From Pseudomonadota bacterium (lineage in GTDB: Bacteria > Pseudomonadota > Gammaproteobacteria > Burkholderiales > Burkholderiaceae_C), in contig JAEWPH010000089.1 in NCBI GenBank assembly GCA_023460715.1, forward strand, positions 1 through 20,372: a stretch of DNA of 20,372 nucleotides, given 5' to 3'. Under the pieces are notes generated by a model that was given only the letters and a program-made list of their open reading frames with translations, had not been told where the DNA came from and searched no databases. This document shows positions 1 through 7,800 of this stretch, piece by piece. The translations under genes and the position numbers were made by a program. Within the stretch, counting starts at the first letter, position 1, and the number at the start of each line of letters is the position of its first letter.

Positions 1-151
1 CGTCCACGGCGCGCAGCACGCCGGGCACCTCGGCCAGCGTGTACGCCGCCAGCACGCGCTGCGGCGGCCCGGCGAAAGCGTGGCGCAGCCGGACGCCGCC
101 GTCCGCCGCGGCCCGCGGGTCGGTGAAGTCGATCAGCGCAGTCAGATCCAA
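1..151 (-). CDS. pabB: aminodeoxychorismate synthase component I (PabB-like), N-terminal fragment
   Basis: Only the first 50 or so residues are inside the window; the gene continues past the left edge. The reading begins (M)DLTALIDFTDPRAAADGG and goes on with LRHAFAGPPQRVLAAYTLAEV, which resembles the N-terminus of PabB proteins, where an IDF motif is followed by a short domain before the chorismate-binding region. PabB converts chorismate to aminodeoxychorismate for folate synthesis. No ATG is available: the frame is closed by a TAA at 169-167. The best start is TTG at 151-149, preceded by GGAG at 161-158 with a 6-base gap. That stop and the ribosome site lie in a dispersed repeat (162-203). 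The chorismate-binding catalytic domain is not visible, so the identification rests on the N-terminus alone. Confidence 0.68.
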   Translation of the reverse strand, partial: MDLTALIDFTDPRAAADGGVRLRHAFAGPPQRVLAAYTLAEVPGVLRAVD

Positions 152-161
152 ATCAGGCTCC

Positions 162-203
162 AGCGCTTATTCAGCAAGCGCAAACAGCTACCAAATCAAT
201 AGC
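162..203 (-). repeat. dispersed palindromic repeat, copy 1
   Basis: The 19-bp core at 163-181 is GCGCTT-N7-AAGCGC. Read on the minus strand, it is preceded by a CTATT...TAGCT arm (203-186) and followed by a GCC-type end. The same arrangement recurs at 5485-5530 and 16418-16463. The copy fills the gap between the nadA stop and the pabB-like start. Confidence 0.75.
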
Positions 204-208
204 ACACA

Positions 209-1336
209 TCAGGCAGCGCCCAGGTGGGGCACCAGCGCACCGGCCGGCTGCCCGCTCCGGAGCGCGGCGGTGAAGGCCAGCATGCGGTCGATGGGCTGGC
301 GGGCGCGCGGGATCAGGGCCGGGTCCACCGCGATGGCGTTGGCGCCGGTCTCCAGCACGCGCGCCACGTCGGCCAGGCCATTCATGGCCATCCAGGGGCA
401 GTGTGCGCAGCTCTTGCAGGTGGCGCTGTGGCCGGCGGTGGGCGCTTCGTGGAAGGTCTTGCCCGGGTTGAGCGTGCGCAGCTTGTGCAGCATGCCGTTG
501 TCGGTGGCGACGATGAAGTCGGTGGCGTCCAGCTCGCGCGCGGCCTTCAGGATGGCGCTGGTGGAGCCCACGGCGTCGGCCAGGGCGACCACGTCGGCCG
601 GGCTTTCAGGGTGCACCAGCACCTTCGCCTGCGGGTGCTGGCGCTTCAGGTCCAGCAGCTCCTGCGCCTTGAACTCGTCGTGCACGATGCAGGCGCCGTT
701 CCAGAACAGCATGTCCGCGCCCGTCTCGCGCTGGATGTAGCCGCCCAGGTGCCGGTCCGGCGCCCACAGGATCTTGTGTCCGGCCGCGTGCAGCGCGCCC
801 ACGATCTCCAGCGCGCAGCTGGAAGTGACCAGCCAGTCGGCCCGCGCCTTCACGGCCGCGCTGGTGTTGGCGTAGACCACGACCGTGCGGTCCGGGTGCT
901 GGTCGCAGAAGGCGCTGAAGGCATCCGCGGGGCAGCCCAGGTCGAGCGAGCAGGTGGCGTCCAGGTCGGGCATGAGCACCGTCTTCTCGGGCGACAGGAT
1001 CTTGGCCGTCTCGCCCATGAAGCGCACGCCGGAGACGACCAGCGTCTGCGCGGCGTGGTCGCGCCCGAAGCGCGCCATCTCCAGCGAATCGCTGACGATG
1101 CCGCCGGTGTCCTCGGCCAGGTCCTGCAGGTCGGGGTGCACGTAGTAATGCGACACCATCACCGCGTTCTTCTCGCGCAGCAGGGCGCGGATGCGGTCCT
1201 TGAGCGCAGCGCGCTCGGCCGGCGCGGGCTCGGCAGGAACGCGGGCCCAGGCATGGCGCGTGGCGCAGACGCCGCTGCCGCCATCGGCGGGCTGTTCGTA
1301 TTCCACGGGCTGGAGGGCAAGGGTGTCGGTGGTCAT
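209..1336 (-). CDS. nadA: quinolinate synthase NadA
   Basis: NadA condenses iminoaspartate with dihydroxyacetone phosphate to give quinolinate, the second step of de novo NAD synthesis, using a [4Fe-4S] cluster. The three cluster ligands are visible as C129 (in CSLDLGC), C216 (in [11 protein letters not shown]) and C313 (last cysteine of CKSCAHC). All three are offset by exactly 16 residues from E. coli C113, C200 and C297. Other family motifs are [18 protein letters not shown] (63-80) and SDASL-like [10 protein letters not shown] (82-91). I chose the ATG at 1336, giving 375 residues. An upstream in-frame TTG at 1408 would add 24 residues rich in Pro and Ala that do not look like the family. 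nadC follows upstream on the same strand about 130 bases away, so the two are probably co-transcribed. Confidence 0.96.
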   Translation of the reverse strand: MTTDTLALQPVEYEQPADGGSGVCATRHAWARVPAEPAPAERAALKDRIRALLREKNAVMVSHYYVHPDLQDLAEDTGGIVSDSLEMARFGRDHAAQTLVVSGVRFMGETAKILSPEKTVLMPDLDATCSLDLGCPADAFSAFCDQHPDRTVVVYANTSAAVKARADWLVTSSCALEIVGALHAAGHKILWAPDRHLGGYIQRETGADMLFWNGACIVHDEFKAQELLDLKRQHPQAKVLVHPESPADVVALADAVGSTSAILKAARELDATDFIVATDNGMLHKLRTLNPGKTFHEAPTAGHSATCKSCAHCPWMAMNGLADVARVLETGANAIAVDPALIPRARQPIDRMLAFTAALRSGQPAGALVPHLGAA

Positions 1337-1463
1337 GGCAGGGCGTGCGTCCGGATGCGAAGAGCGCGGCGTGGTGATGGCAAGAGGCGGGGCGGCGGGA
1401 GCGTGCAACAGGCGGCGCCGGGGCTGCTCAAAAGGTGTGAAGGGCGGGCTCGTTCACGCCGTC

Positions 1464-2345
1464 TCAGGCCAGGTCCTGCATGCGCATGGAGAAGTCGATG
1501 GCCTTCACGTCCTTGGTCAGCGTGCCGATGGAAATGCGGTCCACGCCGGTCTCGGCCAGCGCGCGCAGGCCGTCCAGCGTGACGCCGCCGGAGATCTCCA
1601 GGATGGCGCCGCCGCCCGGCTGCGCGGCGTTGAGGCGCACGGCCTCCTGCAGCTGCGCCAGCGGCATGTTGTCCAGCAGCAGCATGGCGGCGCCGGCGTC
1701 CAGCGCCTCGCGCAATTGCGCGAGCGTCTCGACCTCGATCTCCACAAAGGCCGCCTGCGCCGCCACCGCGCGGGCGGCCTGCAGCACGGCCGTCACGCCG
1801 CCGGCCGCAGCGATGTGGTTTTCCTTGATCAGCACCGCGTCGTGCAGGCCGATGCGGTGGTTGGTGCCGCCGCCCATCCGCACGGCGTACTTCTGCGCCA
1901 GCCGCAGGCCGGGCAGGGTCTTGCGCGTGTCCACGATCTGCGCGCGCGTGCCCTGCACCGCGGCCACGTAGGTGGCCGTCTTGGTCGCCACGGCCGAGAG
2001 CAGCTGCAGGAAGTTGAGCGCCGTTCGCTCGGCACTGAGCAGCGCACGGGCCTGGCCCTCCACTTCAAAGACCATCTCATCGGCGGCGCAGCGCCCGCCT
2101 TCGGCCACGTGCCAGGCGATGCGGGCCTGCGGGTCCAGCGCGCGGATGGCGGCGTCCACCCACGGCCCACCACAGACCACCGCCGCCTCGCGGGCGATCA
2201 CGCGGGCCTGCACCCGCCGCGCGGGGTCGATCAGGCCGGCCGTGAGGTCGCCGGCACCCACGTCTTCATCGAGGGCGCGGGCGACGTCCGCCTGGGCCAG
2301 CCGGGCCAGGAATGCCGCGTCGAACGGATGGTCGGGTTTTTTCAT
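1464..2345 (-). CDS. nadC: nicotinate-nucleotide pyrophosphorylase (carboxylating) NadC
   Basis: NadC converts quinolinate and PRPP to nicotinate mononucleotide, the step after NadA. The 293-residue product has all the family landmarks: EDVGAGDLT (27-35), ERTALNFLQ (106-114, R107), VDTRKTLPGLR (138-148, K142), GGGTNHRIGL (158-167, H163), IKENHI (173-178, K174), EIEVET (202-207) and the C-terminal phosphate-binding ISGGVT and SIGTLT segments. I chose the ATG at 2345. Two earlier in-frame ATGs at 2366 and 2384 would add 7 or 13 residues that do not resemble the family, and neither has a better ribosome site. The gene diverges from panB across only 64 bases, so the promoters of both must be packed into or near this gap. 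Confidence 0.96.
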   Translation of the reverse strand: MKKPDHPFDAAFLARLAQADVARALDEDVGAGDLTAGLIDPARRVQARVIAREAAVVCGGPWVDAAIRALDPQARIAWHVAEGGRCAADEMVFEVEGQARALLSAERTALNFLQLLSAVATKTATYVAAVQGTRAQIVDTRKTLPGLRLAQKYAVRMGGGTNHRIGLHDAVLIKENHIAAAGGVTAVLQAARAVAAQAAFVEIEVETLAQLREALDAGAAMLLLDNMPLAQLQEAVRLNAAQPGGGAILEISGGVTLDGLRALAETGVDRISIGTLTKDVKAIDFSMRMQDLA

Positions 2346-2409
2346 GGGCGGCAAGCATAGCGGCATCGCATAGACTCGCCGCACTTTTCGGCCTCACCCC
2401 CTCCCGTCC

Positions 2410-3294
2410 ATGTCGCCAGAAACCGCCCCCACCGCCGCCACGCCCTACGGCACGCTGCCGCCGGCCTCTCCGCTGCCGCAGCGCCGCCCCGTGAGCCTTC
2501 CGCGCCTGGCGCAGATGCGCGCCGCCGGCGAGAAGATCACCATGCTGACGGCCTACGACGCCACCTTCGCTGCCGTGGCCGACGCGGCCGGCGTCGAGTG
2601 CATCCTGGTGGGCGATTCGCTCGGCATGGTCTGCCAGGGCCTGCCCAGCACCGTGGGCGTGTCGCTCGACACCATGGCCTACCACACGGCCAGCGTCGCG
2701 CGCGGCCTGCACCGCGTGCAGGGCACGGCCTGGCTGGTCGCCGACCTGCCCTACGGCACGTATGCCGAGAGCCGCGAACAGGCCCTGCGCAGCGCCTGCG
2801 CGCTGATGCAGGCGGGCGCCCACATGGTCAAGCTTGAAGGCGGCGGCTGGACGGCGCCCACGGTGCAGTTCCTGGTCGAGCGCGGCGTTCCCGTCTGCGC
2901 CCACCTGGGCCTGACGCCGCAGACGGTGCACGCCCTCGGCGGCTACCGCGTGCAGGGCAAGGGCGACGAGGCCGCGGCCACGCTGCGCCGGCACGCGCTG
3001 GAACTGCAGGACGCCGGCGCCGCCATGCTGGTGCTGGAGATGGTGCCGGCCGCCCTGTCGCGCGCCCTCACGGCCGAGCTGCCGCACTGCCACACCATCG
3101 GCATCGGCGCCGGCAGCGGCACCGCCGGCCAGGTCTTGGTGCTGCACGACATGCTGGGCGTGAACCTGGGCAAGAACCCCAAGTTCGTGCGCGACTTCAT
3201 GCAGGAGGCCGGCAGCGTACGCGGCGCCATCGAGGCCTACGTACAGGCCGTCAAGCAGGGCCAGTTCCCCGACGACGCGCTGCACGCCTGGTAA
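2410..3294 (+). CDS. panB: 3-methyl-2-oxobutanoate hydroxymethyltransferase PanB
   Basis: PanB transfers a hydroxymethyl group from methylene-tetrahydrofolate to alpha-ketoisovalerate, giving ketopantoate, the first committed step of pantothenate and CoA synthesis. Visible family residues are the metal ligands D69 (LVGDSLGM) and D112 (VADLPYGTY), K141 and E143 in VKLEGG, and E210 in LEMVP. GIGAG at 231-235 is also typical. The product has 294 residues, about 30 more than E. coli PanB. The excess is an N-terminal Pro/Ala-rich extension (residues 1-30) of no visible function. The ATG at 2410 has no strong ribosome site, so a slightly later start cannot be excluded. panC follows 59 bases downstream on the same strand. 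Confidence 0.96.
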   Translation: MSPETAPTAATPYGTLPPASPLPQRRPVSLPRLAQMRAAGEKITMLTAYDATFAAVADAAGVECILVGDSLGMVCQGLPSTVGVSLDTMAYHTASVARGLHRVQGTAWLVADLPYGTYAESREQALRSACALMQAGAHMVKLEGGGWTAPTVQFLVERGVPVCAHLGLTPQTVHALGGYRVQGKGDEAAATLRRHALELQDAGAAMLVLEMVPAALSRALTAELPHCHTIGIGAGSGTAGQVLVLHDMLGVNLGKNPKFVRDFMQEAGSVRGAIEAYVQAVKQGQFPDDALHAW

Positions 3295-3353
3295 TCCCCG
3301 CCCTCCTCGCCTCCTTTTCTTCCTTCACCCGCCGGCGTGCCGGCCTGCCCCGG

Positions 3354-4208
3354 ATGATCATCGCCCCCACCATCGCCGACCTGCGCGCCGCCCTGGCCCA
3401 GCGTGGCCGACCCGCCTTCGTGCCCACCATGGGCAACCTGCACGACGGCCACATCGCCCTGGTGGCCCAGGCCCGGCCGCTGGGCGACGTCACCGTGGCC
3501 AGCATCTTCGTGAACCGCCTGCAGTTCCTGCCGCACGAGGATTTCGACAGCTATCCGCGCACCTGGGAGGCCGACTGCGCCCGGCTGGAGGCCGCCGGCT
3601 GCGACGTGCTCTTCGCCCCACGCGAGGCCGATCTGTACCCCGCCCCGCAGACCTTCAAGGTGCAGCCCGACCCAGCCCTCGCCGACATCCTGGAGGGGCA
3701 CTTCCGCCCCGGCTTCTTCACCGGCGTGTGCACGGTGGTGATGAAGCTGTTCTCGGCCGTGTTCTTCGCAGCCGGCGGCGGCACAGCCGTGTTCGGCAAG
3801 AAGGACTACCAGCAACTCATGGTGATCCGCCGCATGGTGGAGCAGTTCGCCCTGCCGGTGCAGGTGGTGGCAGGCGAGACGCAGCGCGCACCCGACGGCC
3901 TGGCGCTCAGCTCGCGCAACGGCTACCTCGGCACCGAGGAACGCGCGCAGGCGGTCGCGCTGTCGCAGGCGCTGCGCGCGCTGGCCGAGGCCGTCCGCGC
4001 CGCTACGGCCCTCGGAGGCCTGCAGGCGCTGGAGAGCGTGGCGCAAGACCGCTTGCGCACCCAGGGCTGGGCACCGGACTACCTCACCGTGCGCCAGCGC
4101 GGCAACCTGCAGCCCCCTGCCGACGCCGCGGCGCTGGCGGGTCCGTTGGTGGCGCTGGGGGCTGCCCGGCTGGGCAGCACGCGGCTGATCGACAACCTGG
4201 AGTTCTGA
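3354..4208 (+). CDS. panC: pantothenate synthetase (pantoate--beta-alanine ligase) PanC
   Basis: PanC joins pantoate to beta-alanine using ATP, through a pantoyl-adenylate. The 284-residue product shows the nucleotidyltransferase HIGH-like motif NLHDGH (28-33) after FVPTMG, then SIFVNRLQF (50-58), GKKDYQQL in mid-protein and the KMSKS-like LALSSRNGYL. Length and order of motifs match the family. Residue 55 is Arg where many PanCs have Pro (FVNPxQF); I believe this is common in betaproteobacteria and do not treat it as a defect. Probably co-transcribed with panB. Confidence 0.96.
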   Translation: MIIAPTIADLRAALAQRGRPAFVPTMGNLHDGHIALVAQARPLGDVTVASIFVNRLQFLPHEDFDSYPRTWEADCARLEAAGCDVLFAPREADLYPAPQTFKVQPDPALADILEGHFRPGFFTGVCTVVMKLFSAVFFAAGGGTAVFGKKDYQQLMVIRRMVEQFALPVQVVAGETQRAPDGLALSSRNGYLGTEERAQAVALSQALRALAEAVRAATALGGLQALESVAQDRLRTQGWAPDYLTVRQRGNLQPPADAAALAGPLVALGAARLGSTRLIDNLEF

Positions 4209-4353
4209 TCTGCGCATCGCCCCGGCGAGCGGCGGCGCAGACCAGGGCACGGCGTGCGGCCTGACAGGCCCACGCTGCCGATAGGCCGGCGCCTACAGGC
4301 CGCGCGCCCTGTGTCGCACAACCCGGGGGTTTCCGCATCGATAAGGTGAAGCC

Positions 4354-4371
4354 ATGTCTTCAACCCTTTGA
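4354..4371 (+). other. possible 5-codon leader ORF upstream of the 24-residue peptide gene
   Basis: ATG TCT TCA ACC CTT TGA, coding for MSSTL, is preceded by AAGGTGA at 4343-4349. It ends 13 bases before the next ATG, just ahead of that gene's ribosome site. It could be a translated leader or chance. Nothing else supports it. Confidence 0.2.
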
Positions 4372-4384
4372 TCAGGAGTCCCTC

Positions 4385-4459
4385 ATGCCTATCATTCTCT
4401 GGCTTCTCGGCGTCCCACTGTCCGTTGTGCTGTTGCTCATGCTCTTCGGCGTGTTCTGA
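4385..4459 (+). CDS. 24-residue hydrophobic membrane peptide
   Basis: A short gene with a very good ribosome site: AGGAG at 4374-4378, 6 bases before the ATG. The product begins MPIILWLLGVPLSVV and is almost wholly hydrophobic, with a single Pro kink and no charged residue, so it should span the inner membrane once. I recall similar 25-30 residue peptides with an ILWLLGVP motif annotated as hypothetical in many proteobacteria, but I cannot name a family or a function. It lies between panC and the convergent gpsA. The preceding 176 bases hold an inverted repeat (GCGGCCTG at 4256-4263, CAGGCCGC at 4296-4303) without a T-run. The ribosome site and the clean composition argue that it is real. Confidence 0.7.
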   Translation: MPIILWLLGVPLSVVLLLMLFGVF

Positions 4460-4486
4460 CCCGTCCCCCGGCACCTGGCCGCAGGC

Positions 4487-5497
4487 TCACCGCAGTTCCG
4501 CTGCGGGATCCCGGCCCATCAATGCGGCCACCGCCTCGGCAGGCCGCATTTTTGCGTCCAGCAGGTCCACCACGGCCTGGGTGATCGGCATGTCCACACC
4601 CAGCGCCGCCGCCCGGTGCGCCACGGTGCGGGCGCTGTAGACGCCCTCGGCCACATGGCCCAGCGAGGCCACCACCTCGTCCAGCGTGCGCCCCTGCGCC
4701 AGCAGCAGGCCCACCCGGCGGTTGCGCGACAGATCGCCCGTCGCGGTCAGCACCAGATCGCCCAGACCCGACAGGCCCATGAAGGTGTCCTGCCGCGCAC
4801 CGAGCGCCACGCCCAGGCGCGTCATCTCGGCCAGTCCCCGCGTGACCAGCGCAGCGCGCGCGTTGAGCCCCAGATCCAGCCCGTCGCACAGTCCGGTGGC
4901 GATGGCCAGCACGTTCTTCACCGCGCCGCCCACCTCGACGCCGACGATGTCTTCATTGGCATACACCCGCAGGCTAGGGCTGTGGAAGGCGTGCACCAGC
5001 ATCTCGCGCACGCTGGCATGGGCGCTGGCGGCAACCAGCGCCGTCGGCTGCGCGCGGGCCACTTCCTGCGCGAAGCTGGGGCCGCTGAGTGCGCCGGACA
5101 GCAGCCCCGGCGCCACCTCCGCACAGACCTCGTGCGCCATCAGGCCCGCGGCACCGCCGTCGGCGGCGCTGGCTTCGAAGCCCTTGCACAGCCATGCGAC
5201 AGGCGAGGCGGTGTGCGCCAGCGCCTGCAGCGTGCCGCGCAGGGCCGCCATGGGCGTGGCCACGATGACCAGGTCGGACGCGCGCGCCAACGCCACGGCG
5301 TCGCCGCTGAGCACGTCCAGGGAATCAGGAAAGGCTAGGCCGGGCAGATAGCGCGGGTTCTCGCGCGCGGCCGCCATGGCGGCAGCCTGTGCCGCATCAC
5401 GCGCCCAGAGCGTGACGGCATGCCCGGCGGGATGCGATGCGGCGCTCATGGCCATCGCCGTCCCCCAGGCCCCGGCGCCAATTACTACTATTTTCAT
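4487..5497 (-). CDS. gpsA: NAD(P)-dependent glycerol-3-phosphate dehydrogenase GpsA
   Basis: GpsA reduces dihydroxyacetone phosphate to sn-glycerol-3-phosphate, the backbone of membrane phospholipids. The 336-residue product opens with the Rossmann motif GAGAWGTA (7-14). It continues with VIVATPM (77-83), CKGFE (104-108), LSGPSFA (137-143) and [16 protein letters not shown] (187-202), which holds the catalytic Lys194, and later RNRR. Its start is unusual: ATG at 5497-5495 and the next few codons (MKIVVI) lie inside a dispersed repeat, and no Shine-Dalgarno sequence precedes them. It is the last gene of the rhodanese-grxC-secB-gpsA group, 64 bases after secB, and ends convergent with the 24-residue peptide gene. 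Confidence 0.97.
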   Translation of the reverse strand: MKIVVIGAGAWGTAMAMSAASHPAGHAVTLWARDAAQAAAMAAARENPRYLPGLAFPDSLDVLSGDAVALARASDLVIVATPMAALRGTLQALAHTASPVAWLCKGFEASAADGGAAGLMAHEVCAEVAPGLLSGALSGPSFAQEVARAQPTALVAASAHASVREMLVHAFHSPSLRVYANEDIVGVEVGGAVKNVLAIATGLCDGLDLGLNARAALVTRGLAEMTRLGVALGARQDTFMGLSGLGDLVLTATGDLSRNRRVGLLLAQGRTLDEVVASLGHVAEGVYSARTVAHRAAALGVDMPITQAVVDLLDAKMRPAEAVAALMGRDPAAELR

Positions 5498-5530
5498 AGC
5501 TATCAGCGCTTATCCATCAAGCGCCAAAGG
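5485..5530 (+). repeat. dispersed palindromic repeat, copy 2 (overlaps gpsA start)
   Basis: Core 5506-5524 is GCGCTT-N7-AAGCGC. It is preceded by a CTATTTTCATAGCT arm (5488-5501) and followed by a GGCC end at 5529-5532. The arm, read on the minus strand, contains the gpsA start codon. A further CAAGCGCTTG at 5543-5552 may be a degenerate half copy. Confidence 0.75.
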
Positions 5531-5561
5531 CCCAAAAGACCCCAAGCGCTTGCCGGATGGT

Positions 5562-6020
5562 TTACTGCGTGATGATGGGCGAAGGCTCGCCGGCAGCCTG
5601 GGCTTGCTGCTGCTCGTACATGGCCTGGAAGTTGATTTCCGCCAGGTGCACGGGCGGGAAGCCGGCGCGGGTGATCAGATCGGCCACGTTGCCGCGCAGG
5701 TACGGGTAGACGATCTGCGGGCAGGCGATGCCCATGATCGGGCCCATCTGGTCTTCGGGCAGGTTGCGGATCTCGAAGATGCCAGCTTGCTTGGCTTCGA
5801 CCAGGAACACCGTCTTGTCCTTGATCTTGGTCTGCACGGTCGCCGTCACGGCCACTTCGAAGATGCCTTCGGCCACGGAGGTGGCTTCCACGCCGAGCTG
5901 GATGTCGACGTTGGGCTGCTCCTGCTCCAGCAGGATGGCGGGCGAATTGGGCTGCTCCAGGGAGGCGTCCTTCAGGTACACGCGCTGGATCTGGAACACG
6001 GGATTTTCTTCGGTAGCCAT
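5562..6020 (-). CDS. secB: protein-export chaperone SecB
   Basis: SecB is a cytosolic tetrameric chaperone that holds precursor proteins unfolded and passes them to SecA for export. The 152-residue product has the usual SecB pattern: [17 protein letters not shown] near the N-terminus, the ELGVE-like [21 protein letters not shown], and the signature [25 protein letters not shown]. The C-terminal tail [14 protein letters not shown] is short. It is acidic and of normal length. The ATG at 6020 is clear but has only a weak ribosome site. It lies between grxC and gpsA, as in E. coli, and a terminator-like hairpin separates it from grxC. Confidence 0.97.
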   Translation of the reverse strand: MATEENPVFQIQRVYLKDASLEQPNSPAILLEQEQPNVDIQLGVEATSVAEGIFEVAVTATVQTKIKDKTVFLVEAKQAGIFEIRNLPEDQMGPIMGIACPQIVYPYLRGNVADLITRAGFPPVHLAEINFQAMYEQQQAQAAGEPSPIITQ

Positions 6021-6051
6021 GGTCTCGGTCTTTCAGTCGGCAAGTCGTTGG

Positions 6052-6094
6052 TGACAAAACAAAGCCCGCCCGGGAAACGCTCCCGCAGCGGGCT
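6052..6094 (-). terminator. terminator-like hairpin between grxC and secB
   Basis: On the minus strand AGCCCGC (6094-6088) pairs with GCGGGCT (6069-6063) and is followed by TTTGTTTTGT. This fits a rho-independent terminator or attenuator after grxC. secB may therefore have its own promoter or depend on readthrough. Confidence 0.6.
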
Positions 6095-6150
6095 CATGGG
6101 CTGCATTATGCAGCGGCGTGCAAGGCCTTTGCGGCGGCCCGGCGCACGCC

Positions 6151-6408
6151 TCAGGCGCCCAGCAAGGGCATCAGGCCGCCCCGCCCGTCCAGCGCGACGA
6201 GGTCATCGTGGCCGCCGACATGGGTGTCGCCGATGAAGATCTGGGGCACGGTGCGGCGGCCGGTGATCTCCATCATCTGCGCCCGGGCCTGCGGGTCCAT
6301 GTCGACGCGGATCTCCTCGATCTGCTCGACCCCCTTGGACTTCAGAATCTGCTTGGCCCGGATGCAGTAGGGGCAGACGGCGGTGGTGTACATCTTGACG
6401 GCTTGCAT
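6151..6408 (-). CDS. grxC: glutaredoxin 3 GrxC
   Basis: A small cytosolic thiol-disulfide oxidoreductase that uses glutathione to reduce disulfides. The 85-residue product starts [15 protein letters not shown], with the active-site pair C12 and C15. TVPQIFIG (cis-Pro) follows, then [15 protein letters not shown] for glutathione binding. The ATG at 6408 has GAAAGG about 6 bases upstream. A longer in-frame start at 6486 would add 26 residues that look like noise and would overlap the rhodanese gene end. Neighbours on the same strand are the rhodanese gene (upstream) and secB (downstream), an order also found in E. coli. Confidence 0.96.
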   Translation of the reverse strand: MQAVKMYTTAVCPYCIRAKQILKSKGVEQIEEIRVDMDPQARAQMMEITGRRTVPQIFIGDTHVGGHDDLVALDGRGGLMPLLGA

Positions 6409-6472
6409 GGCGGGCCTTTCGGGAAAATCTACAAAGTGGAAAAAGCGGCTATCGGCTGCACATGGCGGCCAA

Positions 6473-6880
6473 TCACGCCTTTTCAACCGGCAGGCTGGCT
6501 TCCTTCCACGCCTTGAGCCCGCCCGCCAGCGCCTGGGCGTTGTCGAAGCCCAGCTTCTTGGCCACGGCGACCGCGCGCTGCGCCCGGGCGCCCTTGGCGC
6601 ACACGAACACCACCGGCAGGGCCTTGTTCTTCACCACCTGGGGCAGGCGCTCTTCCAGCTGCGCCAGAGGAATGTTCTTGGCGCCGCCCACGTGGCCGGC
6701 AGCGAACTCTTCCGGCTCGCTCACGTCGATGACCACACCCTTTTCACGGTTGATCAGCTGCACGGCGGCGGAGGCCGTCAGTGCGCCCCCGGTGGCGCCT
6801 TTGAGTACCGGCACCAGCAGCATCGCGCCCGAGGCCAGCGCGATAAAGATCAAATACCAGTTGTCGATGATGAATTTCAC
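6473..6880 (-). CDS. membrane-anchored rhodanese-like sulfurtransferase (YibN-like)
   Basis: The 135-residue product has one membrane segment (about 8-26, [19 protein letters not shown]) followed by a single rhodanese domain (about 38-133). Active-site loop VCAKGARAQ carries the catalytic C94. [21 protein letters not shown] (51-71) is the usual CH2A-type motif, with Ser where Arg is common. The start is GTG at 6880-6878, preceded by AAGGA 6 bases upstream. A much longer open frame exists in the same phase, but its upstream part lies opposite gpmA and is not coding. The rhodanese-grxC-secB-gpsA order equals the E. coli yibN region, so YibN-like is a fair name. The sulfur acceptor is unknown. 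It diverges from gpmA. Confidence 0.92.
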   Translation of the reverse strand: MKFIIDNWYLIFIALASGAMLLVPVLKGATGGALTASAAVQLINREKGVVIDVSEPEEFAAGHVGGAKNIPLAQLEERLPQVVKNKALPVVFVCAKGARAQRAVAVAKKLGFDNAQALAGGLKAWKEASLPVEKA

Positions 6881-6888
6881 GTCGGTCC

Positions 6889-6918
6889 TTGGGGAAAGCA
6901 AACCTCGAATTCTAGAAT
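6889..6918 (+). promoter_or_regulatory. possible sigma-70 promoter for gpmA
   Basis: TTGGGG (6889-6894) and TAGAAT (6913-6918) are separated by 18 bases, 35 bases before the gpmA ATG. This lies in the 72-base gap between divergent genes. It is a weak match and only a candidate. Confidence 0.3.
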
Positions 6919-6952
6919 GACGGATTTTGAACCCGCTCGCTCTAGGGAAACC

Positions 6953-7696
6953 ATGCACAAACTCGTCCTGATACGCCACGGAGAATCCACCTGGAACCTC
7001 GAGAACCGCTTCACCGGCTGGACCGACGTGGACCTGACGCCCACGGGCGTGGAGCAGGCCAAGACGGCGGGCCGCCTGCTCAAGGCGGAGGGCTACGAGT
7101 TCGACCTGGCCTACACCAGCGTGCTCAAGCGTGCCACGCGCACCTTGTGGCATACCCTGGACGAGATGGACCGCACCTGGCTGCCCGTGCAGCACAGCTG
7201 GCGCCTGAACGAGCGCCACTACGGCGCGCTGCAGGGGCTGAACAAGGCCGACATGGCCAAGCAGTACGGCGACGCGCAGGTGCTGGTGTGGCGCCGCAGC
7301 TATGACACGCCGCCGCCGGCGCTGGAAGCGACCGATCCGCGCAGCGAACGCAGCGACATCCGCTATGCCAACCTGTCGCCCGACCAGATTCCGCTGACCG
7401 AGTGCCTGAAAGACACCGTGGCCCGCGTGCTGCCGTTCTGGAACGACTCCATCGCCCCGACCATCCAGTCGGGCAAGCGCGTGGTCATCGCGGCGCATGG
7501 CAATTCCATCCGGGCCCTGGTCAAGTACCTGGACAACATCTCGGACGACGACATCGTGGGCCTGAACATCCCCAACGGCATCCCGCTGGTGTACGAGCTG
7601 GACGCCGACCTCAAGCCCCTGCGCCACTACTACCTGGGCGACGCCGAGGCTGCGGCCAAGGCCGCCGCGGCGGTGGCATCGCAGGGCAAAGCGTAA
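6953..7696 (+). CDS. gpmA: 2,3-bisphosphoglycerate-dependent phosphoglycerate mutase GpmA
   Basis: Interconverts 3- and 2-phosphoglycerate in glycolysis and gluconeogenesis through a phosphohistidine. The 247-residue product begins [12 protein letters not shown], with catalytic H9 in the RHG motif. Then come [10 protein letters not shown] (20-29), [12 protein letters not shown] (84-95, E87) and [11 protein letters not shown] (179-189, H182). Length matches E. coli GpmA plus a short Ala-rich tail ([17 protein letters not shown]). The frame is open far upstream, but homology starts exactly at the ATG at 6953, which sits just after GGGAAA. It is followed by a perfect hairpin (7719-7739) and then the ctp gene. 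Confidence 0.97.
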   Translation: MHKLVLIRHGESTWNLENRFTGWTDVDLTPTGVEQAKTAGRLLKAEGYEFDLAYTSVLKRATRTLWHTLDEMDRTWLPVQHSWRLNERHYGALQGLNKADMAKQYGDAQVLVWRRSYDTPPPALEATDPRSERSDIRYANLSPDQIPLTECLKDTVARVLPFWNDSIAPTIQSGKRVVIAAHGNSIRALVKYLDNISDDDIVGLNIPNGIPLVYELDADLKPLRHYYLGDAEAAAKAAAAVASQGKA

Positions 7697-7718
7697 AGCG
7701 CGGGTAAAAGCCTCCCCA

Positions 7719-7739
7719 CCGGCGCAAAAGCAGCGCCGG
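7719..7739 (+). terminator. hairpin between gpmA and the processing protease gene
   Basis: CCGGCGC (7719-7725) and GCGCCGG (7733-7739) form a perfect 7-bp stem with a 7-base loop, 22 bases after gpmA. No T-run follows, so it may be a weak terminator or an mRNA-stabilising stem. Confidence 0.3.
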
Positions 7740-7800
7740 CGCGGGAACTGCACCGGGCAGGGCCCTTCCAAGGTGTATATTGAAGCGGTAAAGGTAGCTT

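Noticed and set aside
224..1582. 452-codon open frame on the plus strand
   Set aside because: Antisense to nadA and the nadC end; Gly/Arg/His-rich, no motif.
2266..4250. Two long minus-strand frames of about 338 codons each
   Set aside because: They mirror panB and panC, which are certain; the translations are low-complexity shadows.
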